Source: Cumulibacter sp047975195
Lineage (GTDB): Bacteria > Actinomycetota > Actinomycetes > Mycobacteriales > Antricoccaceae
Length of the DNA stretch: 64,000 nucleotides
Direction of reading: 5' to 3'
Assembly (NCBI GenBank): GCA_047975195.1
Contig: JBKEDB010000017.1
Location: 26,662 to 90,661 of the forward strand
The notes below the pieces were generated by a model. That model was given only the letters and a program-made list of their open reading frames with translations, did no database searches and was not told the DNA's origin. Shown one piece after another: positions 1-8,395 of the stretch. Position 1 is the first letter of the stretch, and every line of letters starts with the position of its first letter. The position numbers and the translations under genes are program-made.

Positions 1-1
1 T

Positions 2-670
2 CGTGCGCCAGTCATGCTGTCGCTGTCCGTCGGAGCACTAGTGGTGGCGCTGCTGGTCGGTCTGCCCGCTGGAGTCATCGCGGCCGTACGACGCGATAGA
101 GGCGCGGACCGGGCTGTCAGCGTCGGGGCTGCGTTGGGCCTTGCATTGCCGAACTACTTCGTAGGCATGTTGTTGATCATCGTCATATCGGTGCAACTGG
201 GGTGGTTGCCGGCGACCGGCTACACACCGTTCGCCAGCGACCCAGCCAGCTGGTTCGCGCACCTGGTGCTGCCCTGTGTCGCGCTCGGCATGGTGCCAGC
301 GGCAGTACTGACCCGTCAGTTGCGGGGGTCTTTGGTCGGCGCTTTGGAGCAGGACTACGTGCGCACAGCTCGGGCCAAGGGAATGCCACGCAACACCGTC
401 CTGCTCAAACATGCACTGAAGAACGCCGCAATCGCACCGATCACTGCTCTCGGCACGCAGTTCGCCGTTGTCGTAGGTGGGTCTGTGGTGGTGGAAAAGG
501 TCTTTGGAATGCCAGGGCTCGGAGATCTCGCCATCTTTGCGGTGCAGAACCGGGACATACCGATGATCCAAGGAATCGTTGTGATCACAGCGATCCTCGT
601 GCTCATCATCAACATCCTGGTCGACATCAGCTATGGATGGCTCAATCCGAAGGTGAGGGCGACCGCATGA
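2..670 (+). CDS. Peptide/nickel-type ABC transporter permease (DppB family), 5' truncated
   Basis: Inner-membrane subunit of a DppBCDF-type importer. The frame is open to the window edge (RAPV precedes the first Met at 14), and only about 220 residues are visible against roughly 310 in the family, so the N-terminus and first membrane helix lie outside. The visible part has several hydrophobic helices and the EAA-type loop that contacts the ATPase (EQDYVRTARAKG), followed by the family-typical VFGMPGLG stretch. The stop overlaps the next start (ATGA), indicating translational coupling. The solute is unknown; the downstream thioesterase and dehydrogenase suggest a catabolic substrate rather than generic peptides (inference). 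Confidence 0.93.
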   Translation, partial: RAPVMLSLSVGALVVALLVGLPAGVIAAVRRDRGADRAVSVGAALGLALPNYFVGMLLIIVISVQLGWLPATGYTPFASDPASWFAHLVLPCVALGMVPAAVLTRQLRGSLVGALEQDYVRTARAKGMPRNTVLLKHALKNAAIAPITALGTQFAVVVGGSVVVEKVFGMPGLGDLAIFAVQNRDIPMIQGIVVITAILVLIINILVDISYGWLNPKVRATA

Positions 671-1551
671 CCAGCACGCTCAAGGAATCGACTGGCGGTG
701 AGGTTGCGAAAACTCGCAACCAGCGAAGTCCATTTCTCAGCCGACTGCTCAAGCAGCGGTTGGCTGTTGTATCGGCAGCGTTTATCGGACTCCTCATCGT
801 GATCGCGGTGATCGGACCATGGATCACCCCGTTCGACCCGGATGCCCAGGACACCTCGGCATCGTTCGCCGCTCCGTTTACCTGGCCGCACGTGTTAGGT
901 ACCGACCAACTTGGCCGCGACACGTTGTCGCGGTTGATCGCTGCTGATCGCATCGCCCTGCTTGCAGCAGCACAGGCTCTCGCGGTTGCCATGATTGTTG
1001 GTGTCCCGGTGGGAGTGGTTGCAGGCTATTGGGGTGGGGCTGCCGATCGCATCATCATGCGAGTCGCTGATGCCGTACAGAGCCTCCCGCCGCTGATCAT
1101 CGCGATCGGTATCGTCGGCGCGCTCGGACCAGGTCTGCGTAACGCAATGCTCGCGCTTGGACTGATCTTCTCCCCGGCGTTTATCCGCATCGTCCGAGCG
1201 TCGATCATGGAGGTTCGCGAGGAGACCTATATCGAGGCGAGCCGGAGTATTGGTACGCCATCCTGGCGAATATTGGTTCGACGGGTCGCGCCGAATGCGA
1301 TGCCGCCAGTGCTGGTTCAGATCTCATTAGTGGCCGGAATGTCGCTCACAGCAGAGGCGGCACTCAGTCTGTTGGGCCTGGGTGTTCAGCCGCCCGATGC
1401 AAGTTGGGGCAGCATGCTGGCGCAGGGATACAACTCGATGTACATGCAGCCGTGGCTGGTGGTTTTTCCGGGCATCGCTATCGCTCTTGCCGTTCTTGCG
1501 TTCAACTTGGTGGGCGACGGCCTGCGTGATGCGATCGGTAGGAGGAAGTGA
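667..1551 (+). CDS. Peptide/nickel-type ABC transporter permease (DppC family)
   Basis: Second inner-membrane subunit, 294 aa. The start at 667 overlaps the previous stop (ATGA). The frame is open much further upstream, but that part lies over the preceding permease gene and is a shadow. It has a polar N-terminus, a first helix near residues 35-58, the DppC hallmark LGTDQLGRDTLSRL, and an EAA loop (EETYIEASRSIG). The stop overlaps the region of the downstream ATPase start. Family assignment is secure; substrate is not. Confidence 0.94.
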   Translation: MTSTLKESTGGEVAKTRNQRSPFLSRLLKQRLAVVSAAFIGLLIVIAVIGPWITPFDPDAQDTSASFAAPFTWPHVLGTDQLGRDTLSRLIAADRIALLAAAQALAVAMIVGVPVGVVAGYWGGAADRIIMRVADAVQSLPPLIIAIGIVGALGPGLRNAMLALGLIFSPAFIRIVRASIMEVREETYIEASRSIGTPSWRILVRRVAPNAMPPVLVQISLVAGMSLTAEAALSLLGLGVQPPDASWGSMLAQGYNSMYMQPWLVVFPGIAIALAVLAFNLVGDGLRDAIGRRK

Positions 1552-2585
1552 TGGCACTCGGGACCAGCGGTGCTGCGTCCACCGCAGTCGAACCACTACT
1601 GAAGGTCGAAGGACTGTCGGTCGAGTTCGATATCAACGACGAATGGCGGCGGGTCGTCGACGATGTGTCTTTCACCATTAACCCCGGCGAGACCATGGGG
1701 CTGGTGGGCGAGTCAGGATCCGGTAAGACAGTCACGTCGATGGCGATCATGGGCCTGTTGTCGAAGCGGATCAGTCGCATCTCCAGCGGTCGCATCGATT
1801 TTGAAGGTACCGACCTATTGACACTGCCGGAGAAAAACCTCACGGCACTATGCGGCGACCGTATTTCGATGATCTTTCAAGAGCCGATGACCAGTCTCAA
1901 CCCGGCTTTCACCGTCGGTGAACAGATTGCGGAGTCCGTTCGGCGGCACCGCAAGGTGAGTCGCAAACAAGCGAAGGAGCGCGCGGTCCAGGCGCTGTCA
2001 GATGTCGGTATATCGGCGGCCGAGAGGCGCGTGAACGCCTATCCGTACGAGTTCTCCGGCGGTATGCGCCAGCGCGTCATGATCGCCATGGCCCTATGTT
2101 GCGAACCGAGGTTGCTGCTCGCTGACGAACCCACAACGGCGCTGGACGTGACGATTCAGGCGCAGGTGCTCGACCTGCTGCACCACATGCGCGACACGCT
2201 CGGAATGTCGATCCTGTTCGTCACACATGATCTAGGCGTCATCGCGGATATCGCTGATCGAGTTGCGGTCATGTATGCCGGTCAAGTCGTCGAACGTGGC
2301 GCGGTCATCGACACCTTTGAGGCGCCATCGCACCCATACACCCGCGCGCTGTTGCGGGCAATGCCGATGAATGCGGGAGACGATGGTCGCTCAGCGCTGT
2401 ATTCGATTCCCGGCAGTCCGCCGACTGCCGGAGCCTTTCCGGCAGGATGTCGTTTTGCCCCGCGCTGCGACCTAGCGAGCGATGCGTGTGAAGAATCGGA
2501 GATTGCTCTCCTGGCGCATGGTGAGCGCGACTCACGGTGTATCAAGATCGACGAAACCCTCGCGCTGCAGAGGAGTCAGGGATGA
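1551..2585 (+). CDS. Oligopeptide/dipeptide ABC transporter ATP-binding protein (DppD family)
   Basis: Cytoplasmic ATPase, 344 aa. Visible motifs are Walker A GESGSGKT, the signature FSGGMRQR, Walker B LLLADEPTTALD, the H-loop THD, and the C-terminal oligopeptide-ATPase tail with paired cysteines (GCRFAPRC...C). I chose ATG 1551, five bases after GGAGG at 1541-1545; GTG 1548 is also in frame but too close to that Shine-Dalgarno. The start overlaps the DppC stop and the stop overlaps the next ATPase start (ATGA). Confidence 0.94.
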   Translation: MALGTSGAASTAVEPLLKVEGLSVEFDINDEWRRVVDDVSFTINPGETMGLVGESGSGKTVTSMAIMGLLSKRISRISSGRIDFEGTDLLTLPEKNLTALCGDRISMIFQEPMTSLNPAFTVGEQIAESVRRHRKVSRKQAKERAVQALSDVGISAAERRVNAYPYEFSGGMRQRVMIAMALCCEPRLLLADEPTTALDVTIQAQVLDLLHHMRDTLGMSILFVTHDLGVIADIADRVAVMYAGQVVERGAVIDTFEAPSHPYTRALLRAMPMNAGDDGRSALYSIPGSPPTAGAFPAGCRFAPRCDLASDACEESEIALLAHGERDSRCIKIDETLALQRSQG

Positions 2586-3622
2586 CCGAATCCAAGGATC
2601 CACTGTTGACGGTCTCGGGGCTGGGGGTTGATTTCGCTTCGCGTCGCGGCCGCAAGCGAGTGACGGTACGGGCAGTCCGCGACGTAAGCCTCCACATATG
2701 TCGTGAAGAGACGCTGGCAGTCGTCGGCGAGTCCGGGAGTGGGAAATCGACGCTTGCACGCGCCGTGCTGCGGCTGTTGCCCAATAGCGGTGGGACAGTC
2801 GTGTTGGACGCTACCGACCTGACAGCGTGCAAGGGTCATGCGCTACGTGCGCAACGCAGGAATATGCAGATGGTCTTTCAGGATCCGTACTCGTCGCTGG
2901 ATCCCTCCAGCACGATTCTGGGCATCGTCGGCGAACCACTGCAAGAGCACTTCCGGTTGCGTGGTGCGATACTGCGTGAGCGAGTGTGCGAATTACTTGA
3001 AGCCGTGGGACTCGACCGAGCGGTGGTAGATCGATATATCCATGAGTTCTCCGGCGGGCAACGCCAAAGACTTGCGATCGCGCGGGCGATAGCGGTCGAC
3101 CCCAGCCTCGTGGTTCTCGACGAGGCAGTCAGCGCACTCGATGTGTCAACCCAGAATCAGATACTCGAACTGCTCATCCGGCTGCAGCGAGAGAAGGGGC
3201 TGAGCTACCTGTTCATCTCTCACAATCTTGGAGTCGTGCGCTGGATCGCCGACCGCACGGCGGTGATGTACCTCGGCGAGATTGTTGAGGAAGGACCTGC
3301 CGGGCGGGTGCACGAGGCACCGGCTCATCCGTATACCCGCTCGCTGCTTGCGTCCATGCCCGTGCCGGACCCGGCGCGACAGCGCGCGCGTGAACGCGCC
3401 GTGCTGCGCGGCGAGACACCTGACCCGGCCGCCGAGTTGAAGGGTTGTCCGTTCCGCGGGCGCTGCCCTGTCGAAATCGACATCTGCGCCGACGTCAAGC
3501 CGGACTTACGGCCGGTGGCCGGTGGCGGTAGCGCGGCGTGTCATCTGCTGCCGAGCATCGGCGGCCACGACGAACCATCACTGATCGCATCAAACGAAGG
3601 GACATCGCGCCATGAAGGATAG
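2582..3622 (+). CDS. Oligopeptide/dipeptide ABC transporter ATP-binding protein (DppF family)
   Basis: Second ATPase of the importer, 346 aa. Motifs are Walker A GESGSGKST, the DppF-typical FQDPYSSLDP, the signature FSGGQRQR, Walker B LVVLDEAVSALD, and the C-terminal cysteine-containing tail (CPFRGRCPVEIDIC). The start at 2582 overlaps the DppD stop and follows AGGAG. An in-frame extension to 2537 lies inside the upstream gene and is rejected. The 3' end overlaps the next gene by 11 bases, so five or more genes appear to form one transcript. Confidence 0.94.
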   Translation: MTESKDPLLTVSGLGVDFASRRGRKRVTVRAVRDVSLHICREETLAVVGESGSGKSTLARAVLRLLPNSGGTVVLDATDLTACKGHALRAQRRNMQMVFQDPYSSLDPSSTILGIVGEPLQEHFRLRGAILRERVCELLEAVGLDRAVVDRYIHEFSGGQRQRLAIARAIAVDPSLVVLDEAVSALDVSTQNQILELLIRLQREKGLSYLFISHNLGVVRWIADRTAVMYLGEIVEEGPAGRVHEAPAHPYTRSLLASMPVPDPARQRARERAVLRGETPDPAAELKGCPFRGRCPVEIDICADVKPDLRPVAGGGSAACHLLPSIGGHDEPSLIASNEGTSRHEG

Positions 3623-3968
3623 TTTGCAGGTCGGACTGAGTAGTGTGGACGAGCGTGAGATCACCGAGGACCTCACCACCGGACACGTGGGCGGAACGCC
3701 GGTACTCAGTACGCCGTCGATGATTGGGCTGATGGAGGGCGTCTGCCTGAATGCTGCCATCCAGCACCTTGACGATGATGAGACGACCGTCGGGATCCAT
3801 GTGAACGTGTCACATGTGGCAGGCTCGGCGCTCGGCGAGCAAGTGACCGTGGCGTGCCGACTGGCAGAGATCAACAAACGCCGACTCGTCTTCGAGGTGA
3901 GCGCTCGGGTAGGCGATCGGTTGCTCGGGGAGGGCACCCACCAACGAGCTGTCGTCAAGTTGAAGTAG
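3612..3968 (+). CDS. FlK-family hotdog-fold acyl-CoA thioesterase
   Basis: Small single-domain hotdog protein, 118 aa, likely hydrolysing an acyl-CoA in the cytoplasm. Its putative catalytic residues Thr34 (LSTP), Glu42 (LMEG) and His68 (VSHVAG) keep exactly the spacing of Thr42, Glu50 and His76 of fluoroacetyl-CoA thioesterase FlK, with the same -8 offset for all three. This supports the family, not fluoroacetate as substrate: homologues are common where no organofluorine is known. It overlaps the transporter ATPase and sits 7 bp before the dehydrogenase, so its substrate probably derives from the imported compound. Confidence 0.85.
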   Translation: MKDSLQVGLSSVDEREITEDLTTGHVGGTPVLSTPSMIGLMEGVCLNAAIQHLDDDETTVGIHVNVSHVAGSALGEQVTVACRLAEINKRRLVFEVSARVGDRLLGEGTHQRAVVKLK

Positions 3969-3975
3969 CGCGGCG

Positions 3976-5004
3976 ATGTCTTCCCCGAGCAGGTCGGCGA
4001 CGGTTACGTTGTCGACCCGCCGCACGCGCACGATCGTGACGGGTGCGTTCGCTGCGGCTGGTTTGGATCTGGACGAAGCGTCACGGATCACCGACGCGCT
4101 CCTCGAGGCCGAACTGCGTGAGGTGCCCACACACGGGATTCTTCGGGCTCCCGGATACCTGCAGCGACTGCGGGATGGATCGTTGGCGCCCGCCGGGGAG
4201 CTGTCTGTTAAATCAGTTACCGGCGCGTGCAGCTTGATTGATGCACCCGGGTGTCTGGGATACCTGCCGACCTGGCTGGCCGTCGAGTCTGCAGTTAACT
4301 CAGCGCGGGAGTTCGGCATCGGGGCATGCGGAGTACGCGGCATATCTGAATTCGGTCGGGCGGCGTACTACGTCGCCCGGGCCGTGGATCTCGGTGCGGT
4401 GGCGATCGTCTGCCAGAACACGCAGCCGATACTCGCAGCACCAGGGGCCTCTGTAGCGACACACGGTAACAACCCGATCGCGTTTGGCAGTCCAGGCGCT
4501 GATGCGCCGATCTTCGATGCTGCGCTGAGTCATCGTTCGATGGGTGAGATCAAACGTCGAGCCATGTTGGAGTTGCCCATTCCCGCGGAGTGGGGATATC
4601 TCGACGAAACCGGTAGGCCCACTACCGACGCCGCGCGGGCCGCAGAATCGCCACAGCAAGCCGTGGGCGGCGCGAAAGGCTTCGGCATCGCCGTACTCGT
4701 TGATCTGCTCGCCGGAGTGCTCACTGGCGCCGCTAGCGGTCCGGCAGTTGTCGCCGGTGATGCAACAGTCGGCGCCATGGTCATCGCGATCAGCCCCAGG
4801 CGTCTCGGTCTGTCGCCGTCCCACCTGGCCGATGCGTTCGGCAACAGTGCGCGGCGGGTACGTGCTGCGGGCGGCCGATGGCCGGGTGACCGTGCCTCGG
4901 CAGCGGCAGAGCGGAACAGGTTGGCCGGGTCGTTCGAGGTTCCGCGAGCGATACTGGCGTCAGTAGTCAAATATATCCCGGAACTGGCGAGTGCGGCACG
5001 GTAA
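3976..5004 (+). CDS. Malate/L-lactate/ureidoglycolate-type NAD(P) dehydrogenase (LDH2 family)
   Basis: Cytoplasmic oxidoreductase of the LDH2/malate dehydrogenase family (YlbC, AllD, ComC), 342 aa, the usual length. Family landmarks are the N-terminal catalytic-His segment (EVPTHGILR, where many members have xSHG), RGISEFGRAAYY, the cofactor segment GNNPIAFGSP, and GGAKGFGIAVLVDLLAGVLTGAASG near residues 233-257. It would oxidise a 2-hydroxy acid or imine-type substrate. It lies 7 bp after the thioesterase, as the last gene of the importer operon. Substrate cannot be read from sequence. Confidence 0.88.
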   Translation: MSSPSRSATVTLSTRRTRTIVTGAFAAAGLDLDEASRITDALLEAELREVPTHGILRAPGYLQRLRDGSLAPAGELSVKSVTGACSLIDAPGCLGYLPTWLAVESAVNSAREFGIGACGVRGISEFGRAAYYVARAVDLGAVAIVCQNTQPILAAPGASVATHGNNPIAFGSPGADAPIFDAALSHRSMGEIKRRAMLELPIPAEWGYLDETGRPTTDAARAAESPQQAVGGAKGFGIAVLVDLLAGVLTGAASGPAVVAGDATVGAMVIAISPRRLGLSPSHLADAFGNSARRVRAAGGRWPGDRASAAAERNRLAGSFEVPRAILASVVKYIPELASAAR

Positions 5005-5028
5005 CCTGCCGCGCCACACAAGCAGCGT

Positions 5029-5058
5029 GGTGCCTGCGCAGCCCGTACCGCAGGCACC
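5029..5058. terminator. Bidirectional hairpin between convergent genes
   Basis: A perfect 10-bp inverted repeat (GGTGCCTGCG / CGCAGGCACC) with a 10-base loop lies in the 60-bp gap between two convergent genes. There is no clear T-run, as is common for actinobacterial terminators. Confidence 0.7.
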
Positions 5059-5064
5059 CTCATG

Positions 5065-6321
5065 TCACAGGGACAGCGGACGGTCACCGATCACATGATC
5101 GCGTTCGAGTTCCGCATAGGTCTCGGCGGACGTGCCCAGCTCATCGCACAACACCTCGCGATTGTGCTCGCCCAAGTACGGAGCACGTCGCGCATTGGCG
5201 GTAGCTAGTGGAGTGTTGCGGTAGCTGAAAGGCTGGCCCGGATAGCGCTTGGGGCCCGTACCCGCTCGATCCAGCATGAGATAGAAGTTTCGAGCCGCGA
5301 AATGGGGATCCTCCAGCGCGCGACGGCCGTCGGCGACGACTGCCGCGACCACGCCTCGCGACTGCAACTCATACATGACGTGCTCGCCGTCTTGGGTGGT
5401 GCTCCACTCGTTGATCACGGCATCGATCTCGTCGTGTCGCGCCATTCGTTCGTCGAGATCGAGCTCATGCATTGCCGGCGGTACGCCGATGTAGGCAGCG
5501 AGCGCGGACCACTGCTGTTGCGACTCGCAGGCGATTGCGACCCAACTGTCCGATCCCGCGCACCGATAGATCCCCTGAGGCGCGTGGTGAGGGCTACGGT
5601 TACCGATCCGCCCAGGCTCAGTGGGAGAGAGCTGTGCTTCGACGAGCTTGTCGCCGACGAAACTGGTCGCAGTCTCCACCTGGCTCAGGTCGACATGCTG
5701 GCCCTCGCCGGTGGCGCGGCGATGCCGTAGTGCCGCGAGAATAGCGATCGCACCCATCAGCGCGGCCAGTTCGTCGCCCCCGGTGGTGCCGGTGAATATA
5801 GGCGGTCCGTCGGCGTAACCGGTGAGGTGGCACATCGTGGACATTTGCTCGGTGGTCCACGCGAACGCCGTGTAATCCCGCCACGGACTGCTCACACCGA
5901 ATCCGGGCATGGAGACCATGATCAGGTCCGCGCGCCCAGCTCTCAGGTCCGCGTAACCGAGACCGAACCCACTCAGTACGCGGGGCGTGTAATTCTCCAC
6001 GAGTACGTCGCTGGACGCCGCCAGTCGACGGAACAGGTCCCGGCCGCGTTCATCTTGCAGGTTGAGGGTGATTCCGCGCTTGTTGCGGTTCGCCCAATTG
6101 AAGGCGGGGGAGTTCTCCCACTGATCTTCGCCACGACCGACACCGCGCCAGCCGTCGACGCGTTGGATGGATTCGACTTTGATGACGTCGGCGCCGAGGT
6201 CCGCCAGCGGTTGTGTCGACATCGGTCCCGACTGGAACTGAGTGAAATCGAGGACCCGCACCCCGTCAAGCGGCAGCACTCCGTAGTTGTTGACGGGCTC
6301 GTGGTCTGAGTCGGTGGTCAT
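5065..6321 (-). CDS. Class III CoA-transferase (CaiB/BaiF family)
   Basis: Cytoplasmic family III CoA-transferase, 418 aa, moving CoA between carboxylic acids. The N-terminal signature is GVRVLDFTQFQSGP...LADLGADVIKVE; the candidate nucleophilic Asp lies in TGGDELAALMGAIAILAAL before the RRATGEGQ turn. The frame is open another 88 codons upstream, but that lies inside the neighbouring transferase; the real start at 6321 overlaps the upstream stop (ATGA). The pair of coupled transferases suggests either a heteromeric enzyme or two sequential transfers. Confidence 0.92.
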   Translation of the reverse strand: MTTDSDHEPVNNYGVLPLDGVRVLDFTQFQSGPMSTQPLADLGADVIKVESIQRVDGWRGVGRGEDQWENSPAFNWANRNKRGITLNLQDERGRDLFRRLAASSDVLVENYTPRVLSGFGLGYADLRAGRADLIMVSMPGFGVSSPWRDYTAFAWTTEQMSTMCHLTGYADGPPIFTGTTGGDELAALMGAIAILAALRHRRATGEGQHVDLSQVETATSFVGDKLVEAQLSPTEPGRIGNRSPHHAPQGIYRCAGSDSWVAIACESQQQWSALAAYIGVPPAMHELDLDERMARHDEIDAVINEWSTTQDGEHVMYELQSRGVVAAVVADGRRALEDPHFAARNFYLMLDRAGTGPKRYPGQPFSYRNTPLATANARRAPYLGEHNREVLCDELGTSAETYAELERDHVIGDRPLSL

Positions 6322-7541
6322 CCGATGACCCCTTCCTGACGAAGATGCTGGATGTGCGCCGCATCGATCCCGAGCACTGATTGCATGACCGCGTCGGTCG
6401 CGTTGCCGAGTTCTGGAGGCGGCGTCGGGGCTGACGGGGAGGCGCCCATCACGAAAGGCACCCGCGGCGTACGGATTGGCCCGATACCGGGGATGTCGTG
6501 CGTTAGGAAGTAGTCGCGCGCCCGATGCGGTTCGAGTTCGAGGGCTTCGCTCGGCGAGGGGACGAGCCCAAATGGCAGTCGCCATTCCTGCGCCTGGTGA
6601 AACGCTTCGTGGGTTGATTTGCCACCGAGTGCTTGCTGCGTTGCCTCCCGAATCAAATCGATCGCCGCGAGTCGCCCTTCGGCCTCGGTGAGCGATTCAT
6701 CTGCGATGAATTCACCGCGTCCGATGAACGCGCATTGCAACTCCCACTGCGGGGTTGTGAGTACGTTGATACCCAGGTAGCCATCGGTGCACTCAACGAA
6801 GTACGACGGGCCCGTCATGTAATCGGAATGGCGCCCATCCAGTTCCTCCCAGTAATCCCAGCGCATCGGATGCAACATGGTGCAGGTCAGCGCGGCCTCG
6901 TGGCCACATACATCGATGACGTCGCCGACCTGGGTTCGCTCCCGCAGCTCAAGTCCGCCGAGCGCGGCGAGGGCGGCGTACGCGCCGGTGACGGTGTCGG
7001 CGAGTGAGCCCCCCGGCTGTAAGGGTTCGCGGTCGGGCGCACCGCAGGTCGCCGCCCAGCAACCTAGAGCAGCTAGAGCCAAGGGGTTGCCTTGGAAATC
7101 GCGATACGGACCGGTTGAACCGAAGGGCGACACGCACGTGATGATGAGGCGCGGAAACTTCGCCGCTAACTCATCGATGGTGAACGGACCGACGCTGCTA
7201 TCGGTGCGACCGGCCAGGATCACGATGTCAGATGATTCCAGCAGTGGCGCGAGAATCTCTGGCGAGGCGTCGTCGATCTGCAGTGCAACGCTTCGCTTAG
7301 AGGTATTGAAGTACAAGAACTCTGCAGAGGCGGCTAGCTGATCGCCATCACTACTGCGACACCTGTCGCGAGACGGATCGCCGCCATTGGGCGGCTCGAT
7401 CTTCAGCACATCGGCTCCGAGGTCACCCAGGAGTTTGGCGGCATAAGCAGTGGCGGTGGACGAGCCGAACTCAAGGACACGACTACCGGCTAGCGGTCCC
7501 GATCGTCGTTCGGAATCGGGGTCAGCGATGGGGGTGGTCAT
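6318..7541 (-). CDS. Class III CoA-transferase (CaiB/BaiF family)
   Basis: Second CoA-transferase, 407 aa, translationally coupled to the downstream one. N-terminal signature: GSRVLEFGSSTATAYAAKLLGDLGADVLKIEPP. The candidate catalytic Asp is in SLADTVTGAYAALAAL. I chose ATG 7541, preceded by AGGAGG eight bases upstream; an in-frame TTG at 7574 has no Shine-Dalgarno. It is expressed from the strong minus-strand promoter at 7583-7612 and is divergent from a TetR regulator, which probably controls it. Substrate unknown. Confidence 0.92.
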   Translation of the reverse strand: MTTPIADPDSERRSGPLAGSRVLEFGSSTATAYAAKLLGDLGADVLKIEPPNGGDPSRDRCRSSDGDQLAASAEFLYFNTSKRSVALQIDDASPEILAPLLESSDIVILAGRTDSSVGPFTIDELAAKFPRLIITCVSPFGSTGPYRDFQGNPLALAALGCWAATCGAPDREPLQPGGSLADTVTGAYAALAALGGLELRERTQVGDVIDVCGHEAALTCTMLHPMRWDYWEELDGRHSDYMTGPSYFVECTDGYLGINVLTTPQWELQCAFIGRGEFIADESLTEAEGRLAAIDLIREATQQALGGKSTHEAFHQAQEWRLPFGLVPSPSEALELEPHRARDYFLTHDIPGIGPIRTPRVPFVMGASPSAPTPPPELGNATDAVMQSVLGIDAAHIQHLRQEGVIG

Positions 7542-7581
7542 CGATAGCCTCCTGCGGGGGTGAATATCGGCCAACTGCCTG

Positions 7582-7643
7582 ATTTATACGGCGCGACTCG
7601 CCGTCGTGTCAAGGAGCGAGGAGGAAGAAGGACGCGTATAAAT
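7582..7643. promoter_or_regulatory. Mirror-image -10/operator elements in the divergent TetR/CoA-transferase promoter region
   Basis: The 9-mer ATTTATACG (7582-7590) recurs as its exact reverse complement CGTATAAAT (7635-7643), spaced 53 bp apart. Each copy reads as a -10-like TATAAA toward its own gene: minus for the CoA-transferases and plus for the TetR gene at 7675. They may be paired -10 boxes, TetR half-sites, or both. Confidence 0.5.
7583..7612 (-). promoter_or_regulatory. Strong sigma-70-type promoter for the CoA-transferase pair
   Basis: On the minus strand a perfect -35 TTGACA (7612-7607) is followed after 18 bases by TATAAA (7588-7583), 41 bases before the start codon at 7541. This is unusually close to consensus for a high-GC actinobacterium. 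Confidence 0.75.
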
Positions 7644-7674
7644 GCGGTTAACGAACTTCAGGAGGTCCTCCACT

Positions 7675-8286
7675 GTGCCCACGACCGCAAGCAGATCGGC
7701 CGGGCGCCCGCGCGACTCCAACGGTGAACGCACGCGGGCGGTACTCATCGAAGCGGCGATTGAGATGTTCGCTCGTCAAGGTCTCGCGCGCACCACGCTG
7801 CGAGATATCGCCGAAGCAGCGAACCTCTCGGGCGGCACGCTGTACCACTACTTCAACTCCAAGGCCGACCTGTACCGCGCCGCCTACCTGTGGGCGATCG
7901 AGGACCAGTTCACGGATATGCGGGCGGCTATTCGAGGTAAACGCACGGTTCGATCCCGCCTGGTAGCGGTGATTGAACGCAACTATGAACGGTCTCTGGA
8001 AAAGCCGCGGGTGATGAACTTCGTGCTTCGGGCCTGGGTCGAGCACAATGCGGAGGACCAGCAGCCGCTGCCTGTGCCGGATTACGTGGGCGAACTGCAC
8101 GACGCCATCATTGGTGATGGCGTCGAAAACGGAGAGGTGAGTGCGGGCGGCGCACAACGGGTGATCGATGCCCTGCGGTGTATGCAGTGGGGGATCTCGG
8201 CGCTGGCGGTGACCGGGCGTAGCCCGAAGGAGGCCGTCGAGGGGTTAAAGGCCTTCGTCAGCGATCCGCTTGCCGGAGGCCTCTAG
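7675..8286 (+). CDS. TetR-family transcriptional regulator
   Basis: One-domain-plus-ligand-pocket repressor, 203 aa. The N-terminal TetR HTH is clear: VLIEAAIEMFARQGLARTTLRDIAEAANLSGGTLYHYFNSKADLY at about residues 24-68. I chose GTG 7675, nine bases after AGGAGG (7660-7665); the in-frame ATG 7642 lies inside the divergent promoter element. It is transcribed away from the CoA-transferase pair, the classic arrangement for a local acyl-CoA- or acid-responsive repressor (inference). Its 3' end converges on the HpaB-type operon with a hairpin between. Confidence 0.92.
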   Translation: MPTTASRSAGRPRDSNGERTRAVLIEAAIEMFARQGLARTTLRDIAEAANLSGGTLYHYFNSKADLYRAAYLWAIEDQFTDMRAAIRGKRTVRSRLVAVIERNYERSLEKPRVMNFVLRAWVEHNAEDQQPLPVPDYVGELHDAIIGDGVENGEVSAGGAQRVIDALRCMQWGISALAVTGRSPKEAVEGLKAFVSDPLAGGL

Positions 8287-8339
8287 CTGCGACCTCGTCG
8301 GGCGAATGGCCGATTAAATGGCCCGTCGACGGATGACTG

Positions 8340-8375
8340 GGGCTGCTGCCGGCGAGGTGTCGCCAGCAGCAGCCC
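8340..8375. terminator. Bidirectional hairpin terminator
   Basis: GGGCTGCTGC pairs with GCAGCAGCCC (10 bp), extended after one mismatch by GGCGA/TCGCC around a 4-base loop. It lies between the convergent TetR and HpaB-type genes. Confidence 0.75.
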
Positions 8376-8395
8376 GCAGAATCGTAGTGGACGCT

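Noticed and set aside
202..666. In-frame N-terminal extension of the DppC-type permease
   Set aside because: It overlaps the DppB gene, has shadow-like composition, and the ATGA junction at 667 gives a standard start.
3612..3968. Fluoroacetate resistance
   Set aside because: The catalytic spacing matches FlK, but there is no fluorinase, dehalogenase or other organofluorine gene nearby.
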